From positions 411,233-475,232 of the forward strand of contig VLTN01000024.1 of the NCBI GenBank assembly GCA_008330645.1: 64,000 bases of DNA, read 5' to 3'. A program made the translations under genes and the position numbers. Positions 1-8,916 of the stretch are shown here, piece after piece. Each line of letters begins with the position of its first letter. Position 1 is the stretch's first letter. This DNA is from Cafeteria roenbergensis. Taxonomy: Eukaryota; Sar; Bigyra; Bicosoecida; Cafeteriaceae. The notes beneath the pieces were generated by a model. That model was not told the origin of the DNA. It ran no database searches and worked only from the letters and a program-made list of their open reading frames with translations.

Positions 1-1
1 C

Positions 2-532
2 ATGCTGCACGACTGCCTGGAAGGCACCGCGCCTCGGACGCATGGCGTGCAGGGCGCGTGGGCCGACGGGCCGCCTTGCGCCCAGGAGGCTATCTACCCG
101 CCCTTCTTTGTGGTAGACGAGTCGGGAACTGTGACGCGGACCGCCGACGCTCACGAGCGGCTGGCCGAGCCGGCCTGGCTCGCGAAGCTGGTCGCTACAG
201 TCCAATCTCTGGGACGGCAAACGGTCGGAGCGAGCCGGCTGGACAGGGCCAAGGTGATGTGGGTCATGGAGGCGCTTGCTCGAGCCGCTGCGGCAAGCAT
301 CGGCATCCACAACGCATTCATCACGGACTGGGATTGGGCTCAAGTGCGTATCCGACTCGGGGAGGCGCCGCAGCCGGTTGCATCGCAGTCTCTGAGGCGG
401 GTCATCTTTTACACTTTGGCTGCGTGGTGGTGCCAGCCATCGTGGCACTGGGAGGCGGTGTGGAAGGCGCTGCTGCTGGCCAGAGTCGACGTGCGCCGGC
501 TTATCAGGCCGCTGTCGCTCAGCGAGACGTGA
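2..532 (+). CDS. Orphan protein, probably 5'-truncated by the window edge
   Basis: The frame is open from the window edge to a TGA at 530-532. The first ATG is at base 2, so the true start may lie outside. I do not recognise the family. The product is soluble-looking, with a tryptophan-rich C-terminal half (ITDWDW near residue 105; AAWWCQPSWHWEAVW near residues 140-155) that does not resemble the Ala/Arg-rich shadow frames around it. This supports real coding sequence. No signal peptide or membrane segment is visible. It converges on the orphan gene at 797-3460, with about 260 bp between them. It could be the last exon of a longer gene. Confidence 0.5.
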   Translation: MLHDCLEGTAPRTHGVQGAWADGPPCAQEAIYPPFFVVDESGTVTRTADAHERLAEPAWLAKLVATVQSLGRQTVGASRLDRAKVMWVMEALARAAAASIGIHNAFITDWDWAQVRIRLGEAPQPVASQSLRRVIFYTLAAWWCQPSWHWEAVWKALLLARVDVRRLIRPLSLSET

Positions 533-796
533 CCGTGCCTGTCCGCCCGCCGCCTCCCGCTTCTCCCCCCCCCCTACAACAAAGAACTATGCAGCACACG
601 TCGTGCTTTGCACGAAGGGGCGAGGAAAGTGCGAACCCATTATCATTCGCCAAATATGTTGCACCCAATTTGATGACACGCACTGTCAATGCAAACACAA
701 TGCTTGGAACGTGTCACGCCGCCTGCAAGCATCCAGCGAGCGCGCTCAATCCAGAAGCTTGCGCCTCTGCGGCGAATGGGCCTTTGGCGCACAGGC

Positions 797-3460
797 TCAC
801 CGAGCTCGCGGCTCGTGGCCGAGGCCGTCACCCGCCTGCCGCGGGGTCTGGTGGCCGCTGGCGGCGGGGAAGAACGCCGACAGCGGCCGCCTCCGTGGCG
901 AGGCTGAGGGGCCACGGCGCGCAGTCGGTGCTGCCGACTCCAGCCGATGACCCGCCGGCGAGGCTGCGAACGCGGGCATGGGGCGCAACTTGGTCGGTAC
1001 CGCAGGCAGCGTGGTGCCAGGGTTGCAGGAATCGGGCAGCCGATGAGCCGGCGGCGAGGCCCGCAGTCGCATCGCTGCTTCGCCCTTGCGGCCGCGCGGC
1101 GGAGACTGCGCCCGAGACAGCAAGTGCGGTCCCGGCCGGGACAGTTGGCGCCTGGAAGGCGCAGTCGACGGCCTCACAAGTCGCGCGCGTGGGGAGCTTG
1201 AGTTGCCTCGAGCTGGTGTGCGCGGCCTGGAGGGCCGACTGGGCAGTTGCGCAGGCGAAAGGATAGAAGACCGGCCAGCGAGCTCGCGCGCGGTGTATGG
1301 CGTCTGCGGCCTGCTCGCCCGCCCAAGCGTGGCCGAGGGGGACGCACAACCCTCGACTCCCGGCGTGCTCGGCCTGCTGGGCCGATCAGCGCGGAACGGA
1401 GGCAGCAGTGGTGGAGGTGACTGCGCGCCCTCGGAGGTGGAGTCAGCCGGTTCGCCTCGCAGGGTGGCTGGCTGCTGCAGGCTGAGCTGCGAAGCGAGGG
1501 TTCGGGACCGCTCGGCCAGGTCCCGCGCTCGAAGGCCCCGAGTTGTCATTGCCAGCGTTGCAGGACTCGCATTCTGCACCACTTTGGCAATGCCCGCAGG
1601 CACCAGCATCGACACCCGGCGGGCGCCCGGCGTGCAGTCGCCAGGGCCCAGGTCATTCACGTCGTCCAGCAACGCCACGAAGCCCCTCCTGCACAAGTAG
1701 TCGTGCGAGCACGGCGGCGACTTTGACTCGCCCAGCTCCGCCTGCTGTGGCTGGAACTCATCGCGGCGCTTCCGCACACCGCGCACGATGGCTATCCTGC
1801 GGGCTCGCCGCCTCGGGGGGCCTGTGACTTGCGGCAGCTCGGGCAACGTTTCGCGGGGGGTTGTGACCGGGCTGCGAAAGACCTTGATTCCCGGCACCCT
1901 CGTGACCAGGGCGGCAACTGCTCGCAGCTTGCGCATCTCCTCCGTCGTTTCCCCGTAGGCGTCGGAGGCGTCCACAGTGAATGCCAAGATCCGCTGGCCG
2001 TACTTGCCCTCAACCATGGTCAGTGAGTCGACCAGGGCTTCGAGCAGTCCGATGACTTCCTTGGCCCTGACGGACTTGCAGGCGATTTCCGCGTGCTCCC
2101 AGATTGCGATGGCGAAGTGCTTGTAGTCCATCACCTCGTTGCCTGCGGAGTCGTGCATCCAGTCGTCTCGCATATTCTTGGCCCGTGCGTCTGGGTCGTC
2201 GGCTCGCAGCGCATTGACACGGGAGATGGACCCTTTGATGTCGTCGATGCTGCGCTTGAGCCGTTGGAAGAAAACGCCGTGGGTCTTTTCTGTCATGCGC
2301 TCGCCCAAGCAGTTTGTGAAGCCTTTCCAGAGCGCCCTCGTGGCTCGAAGCACCCGAGGATGAAACCGGTTGCTCTCGCGAATCAGAATCTTTGCATTTG
2401 AGTAAACCTCGTCGAACTCGGGCAGTTTGCGGGCAAGATACGTCGTCATCTTGATTTTCTTGTCCGTCATCGTGCTGATTGTGTTGGGCATGTATAGGGT
2501 TGCCAGCATCGTGAGCAGACGAGACTCGGGGCGATCGCTGCTGAGCTCGCGGAAGCCCATCTCCTCCAGACGAGCCGACGCTGCCTCCCGATCCGGAACG
2601 CCCATGTCCAGCACATCCACCATGCTGGCTGTCCGGTGCATGTGGCCAGTGACCGGCACCGTCAGCGGCCTGGCAGACACGTTGGGCACCGGTGCCTCGC
2701 GCTTTCGGCGACGCACCGAGCGATACCGCGATGTTGTGTCCCGCGACATGGCAAGTGCTGCCGCGCGTCTTGCTGCATGAGCAGACGCGCTGTCGCGTCT
2801 CCTCGGCTGACCAGCCCTGCCGTGTGCCGAGAGTCCCGACACGCGGCGCGCCCGGGCCTCCGGAAAGGCACGCCGGCCAGAGGGGGACCAGCCCGGCGGA
2901 GTGCCACTCAACAGAGGCGACGCCCGCCTCGCCCTTAGGACCCCAGGGAGGTCCGTGATGGAGTCTAGCCCCGCGCGACCGCGCCCAGCCGCTGCAGAGC
3001 TCGGCGGCTCGACTGAGCCGACGGGAACGCGGACGCGCCGGCGCAAAGGTGGGGACGGGCGCTGGCTGCTCGTGGCGGACGACAGCGGGCCATCGCGCCC
3101 GAGACGGCCGACTCTGGCGGACGGCGAAGGACTGGCACTTTGGGCCGCAGCAGCTGGCGCGGCAGCAGGCCGCACCAGGCACGGTGCTCGCTGGCCGAGA
3201 GCGGAGCGGCAGGCCTGGATGCTCTCGTCCACGTAGTGGCGGCGAGGCACGATGCGCTGTTTCAGTGACCCTTGCCCTTTGGGCCGGCGACCCTGGATCG
3301 TGGAGTGCTTGGCTGGAGGGTCAATGACAATGTCTGAGTCACTCCATCGCCGGGGTCGTGGTGGGGGGCGCAACTGCGCGATGGCAGCACGCCCAGCCGC
3401 CCTGAGCCATAGAAGCAACTTGGCGTACAGCCTGCGCCGCCGCTCTGGCTCGAGAGGCAT
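797..3460 (-). CDS. Orphan basic protein with a central globular core and SRPxTP-rich tail
   Basis: Single open exon of 887 residues from an ATG at 3460. The N-terminal 250 residues are Arg/Pro/Ser-rich. Residues of about 260-550 read as a folded domain with mixed composition (for example YMPNTISTMTDKKIKM and EVIGLLEALVDSLTMVEGKY). The C-terminal 250 residues are disordered and carry repeated SRPSTP, SRPQTP, SRPRTP and RPSTAP motifs. Basic S/T-P-rich tails of this kind occur in microtubule-associated and ciliary proteins, but no named family was recognised and that link is only a guess. The start could be later, for example the Met near residue 238, because the first 240 residues are low in complexity. 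No introns are needed. Confidence 0.55.
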   Translation of the reverse strand: MPLEPERRRRLYAKLLLWLRAAGRAAIAQLRPPPRPRRWSDSDIVIDPPAKHSTIQGRRPKGQGSLKQRIVPRRHYVDESIQACRSALGQRAPCLVRPAAAPAAAAQSASPSPSARVGRLGRDGPLSSATSSQRPSPPLRRRVRVPVGSVEPPSSAAAGRGRAGLDSITDLPGVLRARRASPLLSGTPPGWSPSGRRAFPEARARRVSGLSAHGRAGQPRRRDSASAHAARRAAALAMSRDTTSRYRSVRRRKREAPVPNVSARPLTVPVTGHMHRTASMVDVLDMGVPDREAASARLEEMGFRELSSDRPESRLLTMLATLYMPNTISTMTDKKIKMTTYLARKLPEFDEVYSNAKILIRESNRFHPRVLRATRALWKGFTNCLGERMTEKTHGVFFQRLKRSIDDIKGSISRVNALRADDPDARAKNMRDDWMHDSAGNEVMDYKHFAIAIWEHAEIACKSVRAKEVIGLLEALVDSLTMVEGKYGQRILAFTVDASDAYGETTEEMRKLRAVAALVTRVPGIKVFRSPVTTPRETLPELPQVTGPPRRRARRIAIVRGVRKRRDEFQPQQAELGESKSPPCSHDYLCRRGFVALLDDVNDLGPGDCTPGARRVSMLVPAGIAKVVQNASPATLAMTTRGLRARDLAERSRTLASQLSLQQPATLRGEPADSTSEGAQSPPPLLPPFRADRPSRPSTPGVEGCASPSATLGRASRPQTPYTARELAGRSSILSPAQLPSRPSRPRTPARGNSSSPRARLVRPSTAPSRRQLSRPGPHLLSRAQSPPRGRKGEAAMRLRASPPAHRLPDSCNPGTTLPAVPTKLRPMPAFAASPAGHRLESAAPTARRGPSASPRRRPLSAFFPAASGHQTPRQAGDGLGHEPRAR

Positions 3461-4015
3461 ACTGGCAGCCAGGCGCCAGGCCAGCCCACGGAGCGGGAGG
3501 TGGCCGAGCCCTGGCTCGCCAGCGCGCCAGAATCAGACGAGGCAGGCCGTGCGACGCGCGAGGAGAGCTGTGCTCAGTCGTGTCTCCAATGATTTTTTTT
3601 CGCTTCACGCCAGTGTGGCGTTGGCAGAGCTGCGAATGTGGCGCGCGAGGGTGACGTGAGTTTCACCGTCGCGCGATTGCAGTGACTTGCTCGTCCATAC
3701 CCCATGGCTGTTTGTGGGCAAGCGCGGCCGCTCCTTCCCCGCAGAGACTGCTCCGAGGCGGCCCGCGGCGCACCTGTGGCGCCGCGTGCGCGCTGCCAGC
3801 CTCGGCGCTGCAACTGCATTTGCTGGCTTCAGCGCCCTGCGCCACAGCAGTCGCCACAGAGTGATCATTGAAGCCGCGTGACCTACGGCCTCCTGGCTGG
3901 GCAGTTGGGGCTTCCTAGTGGTTGTGCCTCTGAGGAGCGGGTGCTGGCTCTGGAGTGGTTCAGGCAACTCTTCAAGTCATGCCGGGTTGGAGCTGCAACC
4001 GGCACGGCGCCGCGT
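3461..4015. other. Intergenic, no gene seen
   Basis: This lies between the 5' end of the orphan gene (797-3460, minus) and the 3' end of the mPGES-2 gene. It contains a T8 run at about 3593-3600. Short open frames here look like GC-driven shadows. Nothing else is supported. Confidence 0.5.
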
Positions 4016-5027
4016 CTAGGACGACGCGATCGGCCCAGAATTCTTCACTCGCTGCTGCATGGCAGAGTACCACGCGTCAAGTTCGGGCCTGGCAGCGAGG
4101 ACGTCCCGCAGCGTTTGCATGGAGGTCATGGCGCGCAGCATGCCGAAGACGACTGCGTCGGCAGCAGTCGGGTCCTTGCCGAAGCGGAAGTCGCCCTCTG
4201 TGGTTGCCAGCCTGCTCAGCCACGTATCGAGCTCGTCGAGGAGCACGGCCCGCGCCTTGTGCCTGCCCCCTGTCCGCTTCTGAGCGATTCGCCCGCCCAC
4301 CACGTACATCATAAGAGGGGCGCCGTAGCGAAGCGCAGCCCGCTCCGTGGTTCCGAAGGACGGCTCATCGTCGACGTACTTGAAAACCTCGAAGGACTGG
4401 GGCAGGGAGGAGTAGATGTTCGCAGGGAGCAGCGCAACCAGCCGGTCGTACGCCCACGCCACCTCAGCCGCGACCTCGGAGTCCGCGCCCCGCGCCGGCA
4501 TCGGCGCCGCAAGCTCCGCGCCCATCTCGTCTGTGAGCCTCTTCATGATGTCGAAGGAGTCATTCAGCTGCTGCATGGCCGGGGCTGCCCCGTCCTGCGC
4601 CTCGAACTGCGCGATCGCAATGGGAACCTTGGAGTAGCCCTTGGCGACGTCCGGGTGCGTCTTGAGCTGCGACTTGGTCACGGGGTTGACCTCCCTAGTT
4701 ACGTAGTCGATGCCGTTGACATCCAGCCAAGCCTGCGTGTTCCGGAAAGCCGCGGGGCCGGGCAAGGAAGCTTGCGTCATCGCGGCCGTCCGGCAGGCGG
4801 GAGCGCAGCCCGCACGCCAGCCGGCGCCGAAAGAAGCGAACGGCACCGCCCGCTGCGACGGTCAAGCTTACGCGAAGGGCACCGCAGAACGGGCAAATCT
4901 TGTACTGAAGGACCTCCAGAGGGGCAGCGAGGCCGGCCATGCCGCGGACTCGCAGGCTGGCGGCGCTGCTGCCTGCGCGCCCGAGCGCACGCGCAGGCCC
5001 GGACCGAAGGGCCATGGCTGCTCGCAT
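4016..5027 (-). CDS. PTGES2: Prostaglandin E synthase 2-like (mPGES-2) thioredoxin/GST-fold protein
   Basis: Two exons, complement 4872-5027 and 4016-4732, separated by an intron at 4733-4871 (GTAAGC donor, CGCAG acceptor, phase 0); 290 residues. Exon 1 gives an Arg/Ala-rich, mitochondria-type leader (first about 30 residues), then the glutaredoxin-like start LEVLQYKICPFCGALR with the CxxC redox/haem motif. Exon 2 continues AWLDVNGIDYVTREVNPV and runs into the all-helical C-terminal GST-like domain (DPTAADAVVFGMLRAM). Order and length suit membrane-associated PGE synthase 2, which in animals isomerises PGH2 and binds haem. In protists the physiological substrate is unknown. An alternative start is the internal Met before AGLAAPLEV, which would drop the leader. 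The gene lies head-to-head with METTL5, 179 bp apart. Confidence 0.88.
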
Positions 5028-5206
5028 TCCCGAAAAGCAAGTCCCGCCGAGAGCGCGGACGGAGTGAGTGCTGCCGCGGAAACCAGGAGGGCGTCGCCGG
5101 AGCGGCGATGGGAGTTTTGCCGGCTCGCCAGCGGCAGAGCCGCAGCCTGCGAGAGAGGCCTCGTGCCCGCTTCTGCGCGCGCTGCGGCCACCGCTGGCTG
5201 GCCGGA
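5028..5206. promoter_or_regulatory. Probable shared divergent promoter of mPGES-2 and METTL5
   Basis: Only 179 bp separate the two divergent start codons, so both promoters and 5' leaders must lie here or overlap the genes. No TATA-like element stands out. Its role is inferred from the layout only. Confidence 0.35.
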
Positions 5207-6019
5207 ATGGACGCAGCGACGCCCCAGCTCCGGGTGAAGCGCCTCCGGGCGGTGTTGCAGAGCGTGAGTCTCGGGAACGCCGAGCCTTCCCCCGCCAGAG
5301 TGTCGCGAAGGGCAAGTGCCACCCAAAGCCTTCGCTGGCTGTCCCGGTGCTGCCGCCCTTGCCTTGCCCCGCAGGTGCGGCCCTTTTCGTCGCCGAAGAT
5401 CGAGCTGGAGCAGTATCACACTGCCGCGGACCTGGCCGCGCGCATCTTGTTGCTGGCGCAGTCCCACGGCGACGTCGCTGGCCGCACTGTTGTGGACCTC
5501 GGCTGCGGCACAGCCATGCTGGCCATCGCCGCGCGGGCATGCGGGGCGGGTGTTGTGATTGGCGTTGACACGGACGCGGACGCCCTCGCCGACGCGGCAA
5601 GCAACCTGCGCGCCCTTGAGATGGAGGACGGCGTGGACCTGGTGCACTCGGAGGTGGGCTCGTTTTGCCGCTCCGTGGCCAAGCGGCCCCGGCCGGCAGG
5701 CGTGCACACCGTCATCACGAACCCCCCTTTCGGAACGCGCACTGCTGGCGCGGACGTGGCTTTCCTTGAGGCAGCGGCGGCTCTGCAGCCCCAGGTGATC
5801 TACTCCCTTCACAAGACGTCAACGCGCGCGTTCCTGCTGGGCCGCGCCGAGGAGATGGGCTACCACGCCGAGGCAGTGGCGGAGATGGCCTTCCCCCTTC
5901 CCAAGGCGTACGCCTTCCACCGCAAGTCGGAGGGGTCCGTGGCGGTGGACTTGCTGAGGCTGACCCGCGAGCCGCCTGCCGCTGCAACAGCCGCAGCTGC
6001 AGCCGCTGCTGGCGAGTGA
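5207..6019 (+). CDS. METTL5: METTL5-like 18S rRNA adenine N6-methyltransferase
   Basis: Two exons, 5207-5263 and 5375-6019; the 111-bp intron has a GTGAGT donor and CCGCAG acceptor and happens to keep the frame open. The product has 233 residues. Exon 1 encodes the usual short METTL5 N-terminus (QLRVKRLRAVLQS), which joins directly to SSPKIELEQYHTAADLAARI. The Rossmann SAM site is VVDLGCGTAMLAIAA, the catalytic motif is NPPFGT, and YSLHKTSTR and KAYAFHRK are family hallmarks. METTL5, with TRMT112, makes m6A at one site in helix 44 of 18S rRNA. Length matches the family except for an Ala-rich C-terminal tail. If the intron were retained, the protein would gain 37 Arg/Ser-rich residues inside a conserved block, which is why the spliced form is preferred. 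Confidence 0.92.
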   Translation: MDAATPQLRVKRLRAVLQSVSLGNAEPSPARVSRRASATQSLRWLSRCCRPCLAPQVRPFSSPKIELEQYHTAADLAARILLLAQSHGDVAGRTVVDLGCGTAMLAIAARACGAGVVIGVDTDADALADAASNLRALEMEDGVDLVHSEVGSFCRSVAKRPRPAGVHTVITNPPFGTRTAGADVAFLEAAAALQPQVIYSLHKTSTRAFLLGRAEEMGYHAEAVAEMAFPLPKAYAFHRKSEGSVAVDLLRLTREPPAAATAAAAAAAGE

Positions 6020-6207
6020 ATGTCTGCGAGTGCCTGTTGCGTGCGCGGCCGCGCTGCTGGCAGGGCGTGCGGCTGACGCCAGCGCGCCTTGCCGGCCCGG
6101 CAATAGCGATTTGGCGTCCCAGGAGCAACGTGTCGGTCTTGGCAGCACAATCGCGTCGCGCGGGTGAACGCACACGCACGCCTACGCAGCACCAGCCCAA
6201 CTGCCCG

Positions 6208-8428
6208 TCACACCTCGCGCAGCAGCGCCTCGGCGTCGTGCTGCACGTCGCGGGCGTACTGCTCCTGCAGCAGCCGGCGCCCCGACCCGCCGGCGCCGGC
6301 GGCGGCGCCCGACCCGCTCCCGCCTGCGCCAGCGTCCGAAGCCTCGTCATCCGACCCCGTGCCGCCCGCCAGCAGGGCCCGTGCCTCCTCCACCGCCGCG
6401 CTGGCCACCGCCCTAGCGTCCTCGGCGTCGATCATGCCCAGCCTGAGCGCCGCCGCTGCCGCCTCCGGGTAGGTGCGGAAGAGCACCACGCCAGCCTCGC
6501 GCAGCGCGTCCTTGTGGGACCCGTCACCCGTGGTGGGCGACGTCTCGTTGACGTCGTGCACAAATGCGGCCAGGACCTGTTTCGAGTGCCGGGCCAGCGC
6601 CTCCGCTGCCACCGCCGCGTCGCCCTGCCCCGAGTCGCCCAGGAACACGGCGCAGCACTCTCGCCACAGCGCCAGCTGCAGCGTCAGGTTCGAGGCCTTG
6701 CGCTCGGCGATGGCTGCAGTGCTGATCCCGCTGGCTAGCGACCCGGCGAGGACGGTGGCGGAGGGGGGCGCAAGCCAGCCCAGCCCTTCGAGCGTCCGCC
6801 GCCTCAGCACGTCGAACGCGCCAGCCGGCCGGGCTGTCAGCACCACCAGGTGGCCCGCGGGCTCGTCCGCCGGGGTGCGTACCGTGATCGGCATCACCTC
6901 TTGCCACCCAGCCGACGCGGCCGCAACTCGTTCCGCGCCTCCGCCCGCGCCATCAGGCTCCGCGCCGCCAGCTGGCCCCCTCGCCGTGCCCGCCGCTGCC
7001 CCGTCCCGCGGGACCATGCCGCGCAGCGCCGCAGCCTCGGCCGCGTCCCCTCGCCGGTGCGTGCGCATCCACCCGCCCGCCAGCGCCAGCGTTTCCAGCG
7101 CCGACTGCGACCGCCACGGCCCTCCTGCCTCCACCCCGCCGTCCGACCCAGCTGCCCCGTCCCCCTCCTCCTCGTCATCGGCCCCGTACAGAAACCGGTC
7201 GGCACCGTCCGAGTCGCTCGCCCTGAGCGCAGCTGCAGCCGCCGACCCCGCCGCCCCGGCGCCATCCTCGTCAGTTCCGCCCCCCAGCTCCTGGTCGGCC
7301 GCGCCCATGGCACCGCCGGCCGCCCCGCGATCGGCACGCGGCGACTCGCAGGCGCGAGCGTCCGACCCATCTGCATCGGCTCCGCCCAGCGCAGCTGAGC
7401 TGGCGCCGGCCGACCGGCCTTCAGCGCCCGCGTCAGCCGGATGGAGCAGCGCGCTCCTTCCCAGCAGGGCGCCCACAAAGGCCTTGGCGCCCGGGTACGG
7501 CGCCCCTCTGGGGACCCGGCGGTCCAGCCACCCCTGCCGCAGCGTGTCGTCGAAGTCGGACACCAGCTGCATGCCCAGGCGTCCTCCCGGCGGCAGGGCC
7601 GCCCGCACCGCCGCTGCCTCCAGCGCCAGGTGCTGCAGGAGCTCTGCCTGCGCGGCCGGGGCCCCGCCGACGTCCCTGTACACGAGGCGGAACAGGTCGT
7701 GCCTGCCCCCGCCGACGTCGAGGGAGCGCTTCAGGCGCGTGAGGTCGCTGCCGCAGGTGCTGAGCAGCACGTCGGCGATGGCCCTGGCGGAGCCGGGGCG
7801 CAGACGACGGCCCTCCGACGCCAGCGCTCGGATGAGCACTGCACGGGCGCTGAGCCCGAGGTCAGCGGCACGGCTGTGCGCGAGCAGGTGCAGCAGGCGT
7901 GCCCGTGACGGGCCGTCTTGGAACGCGTCTAGGAGCCGTGCGGCGAGCGGGGCGGCCGGTCCGGCGAGCAGCGCCTCGGAGAGCTGGGCGGCGGACATCG
8001 AAGCCAGTCGAGCCAGCACCTGGGGGAGCGGGCGGCCGGGGCAGCGGGGGCGCGTGAGGGCGGGAAGTGGCGGCGTGAATGCGGCCTCGCCCCGTTGCGG
8101 AGAGTGCCGCGGCCGTTTAGGTGGGGAGCGGGAGAGGGAGCGGAGAGCGGACGCGGAGGCTAGCTGGCCGGCTGGGGCTTCGGCGTCTGCGCTGATGAGA
8201 GGCTGGACTCACCTCGTCAATGTCCTTGGCCTTGAGAAGGGCGTCGGCGTCCTCCCACGCGTCTGGGCTGGCGCCGCCTTCGCGGAAGAAGGGCTGGAGG
8301 CCGGCGTTGTCGCCCTTGTCCCACTTGTACGGCTGCGGCTTGGGGCTGCGGAAGCCACGGCGCGGGGGCCAGGGGAGAGGCGGCATTGCTGGGCGAAGCG
8401 AAGCAGACACACCACGGAGCAAGCGCAT
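6208..8428 (-). CDS. App1-like phosphatidate phosphatase domain protein (HAD fold) with organelle-type leader
   Basis: Two exons, complement 8213-8428 and 6208-8019, with an intron at 8020-8212 (GTGAGT donor, CCCCAG acceptor, phase 0); 675 residues. Exon 1 (72 residues) begins MRLLRGVSASLRPAM, an Arg-rich amphipathic leader compatible with mitochondrial import. Exon 2 has a helical region, then the HAD nucleophile motif SDFDDT (about residues 225-230), a low-complexity Asp/Ala/Gly insert of roughly 150 residues, and the C-terminal App1 block (LVVLTARPAG, VFLGDSGQGD, VHDVNETSP). App1 enzymes dephosphorylate phosphatidic acid to diacylglycerol at membranes. The acidic insert between the catalytic motifs is unusual. 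Joining exon 1 to exon 2 rests on phase and splice signals, not on homology. If wrong, exon 2 would lack an ATG until the Met at residue 8 of the exon. It converges with METTL5. Confidence 0.75.
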
Positions 8429-8916
8429 AGAGCGCGGGAGATCGGAGCGCGGGGCCGCCACGGAGCCGCAGGTTCGGTGCGAACGCTGCGTCGCATTGTC
8501 CGCGAAAGGCGACCCGCACCTTGCTGTGACCCCGGCAGCGTGGCACTGCGCAATCGAGGCGGGCGCGCATGCCAGTGCCACAGCATTGGACTCACGAGCC
8601 AGCCTTGGCGATTCTGTCAATCATGGCTCCCAGCCTGGCCTTGAGAGCGCCGGACTTGCTCGGGGGCGGCGCTTGCGGTGTGACCTGTTCGGCCGCACCG
8701 CTGCGGGCCGAAAGCCAGCGCCCGCCGCGCTGGCGGAGAGCACGCGCAACCTTGCCCGACATGCTGCAGCGGGCCGTCCTGCTGCCGAATGTCCCCCCCC
8801 CGCGGCGGGGAGTGTTCCGGAGCGAGTCGCCGGCGTGTTCGCCGGGAGGCGCGAGTGAGTCGGGCTCTGCCAGCGCCAGGCGGGCAACTGCGTGCGGGGC
8901 ACCTGAGGGCTGCGGC
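8429..8916. other. Divergent intergenic region, no gene seen
   Basis: This is the upstream region of both the App1-like gene (-) and separase (+). It holds a C8 run near 8796. Both strands are open over parts of it, but composition and the lack of recognisable protein argue against coding. Confidence 0.4.

Noticed and set aside
3878-5206. Plus-strand frame continuous with METTL5, suggesting a much longer N-terminus
   Set aside because: It is antisense to the mPGES-2 exons and Arg-rich. METTL5 homologues start within a few residues of the chosen ATG.
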